A DNA stretch of 64,000 bases from Thermocoleostomius sinensis A174 (GTDB taxonomy: Bacteria; Cyanobacteriota; Cyanobacteriia; Elainellales; Elainellaceae): positions 2,457,026 to 2,521,025 of the forward strand of contig NZ_CP113797.1 of assembly GCF_026802175.1 (NCBI RefSeq). The letters are read 5' to 3'. The notes below the pieces were generated by a model. That model saw nothing but the letters and a program-made list of their open reading frames with translations. It was not told the DNA's origin and ran no database searches. Positions 63,990-64,000 of the stretch are shown in pieces; position 1 is the stretch's first letter; the number at the start of each line of letters is the position of its first letter. A program made the position numbers and the translations under genes.

Positions 63990-64000
63990 TCAAAAATGCA

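Overview
The window looks like a chromosomal segment of a cyanobacterium, probably a filamentous or Leptolyngbya-like lineage. The octamer GCGATCGC and its core CGATCG are scattered through almost every gene. Many families are typical of cyanobacteria: GAF-rich hybrid histidine kinases, Uma2/DUF820 nucleases, an NB-ARC/WD40 giant protein, XisH/XisI, DUF433/DUF5615 pairs and DUF3616. Families of short G/A-rich direct repeats (GGGGAGTGGGGAGT-like) lie between and inside genes. I found no tRNA, rRNA, CRISPR array or intact insertion sequence.

Left part (1-21,300): a GAF/PAS hybrid histidine kinase, ribosomal protein L32 (rpmF), a sulfite-oxidase-like molybdoenzyme, a universal stress protein, a Uma2 protein with a heptad tail, an MscS channel, a GT39-like membrane glycosyltransferase, an alpha/beta hydrolase, a MATE exporter and a 721-aa membrane hydrolase of unknown role. 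These are followed by a leftward MacAB/DevBCA-type efflux operon (adaptor, permease, ATPase). Upstream of that operon is its probable GbsR/MarR regulator, which has a 29-bp inverted repeat just upstream of its start.

Middle (21,500-48,000): a lipoprotein and a LapA-like protein. Then comes a leftward operon encoding a BMP-type (nucleoside-family) ABC importer interleaved with two isochorismatase-fold amidohydrolases. One of these closely resembles biuret hydrolase, so the operon probably scavenges nitrogen from a small amide or ureide. Next are a 1294-aa vMAP-N/NB-ARC/WD40 protein with 14 WD repeats, a DUF433/DUF5615 toxin-antitoxin-like pair, XdhC with a MocA-like partner, DUF3616, pheT, and a repeat-containing protein with a decayed M15 peptidase domain. 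An orphan antitoxin follows, then an A+T-rich Fe/2-oxoglutarate oxygenase-fold gene whose metal motif reads HxG as in Fe halogenases, and then a HAD phosphatase, a secreted protein, a peroxiredoxin-like protein and a glycosyltransferase.

Right part (48,000-64,000): a class 1 DISARM anti-phage island read right to left: drmD (SNF2 helicase), drmMI (adenine methylase), drmA (helicase), drmB (DUF1998) and drmC. It appears to be decaying. drmA is interrupted by one in-frame TGA, drmC is cut to 64 codons, and the space between drmMI and drmA holds an XisH-XisI deletion chimera plus one intact and one internally deleted Uma2 gene. drmMI carries three in-frame insertions of short repeat DNA, and an S23/four-helix-bundle gene flanked by the same kind of repeats sits between drmD and drmMI. 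A small HTH gene beyond drmD is frameshifted by a precise 23-bp tandem duplication.
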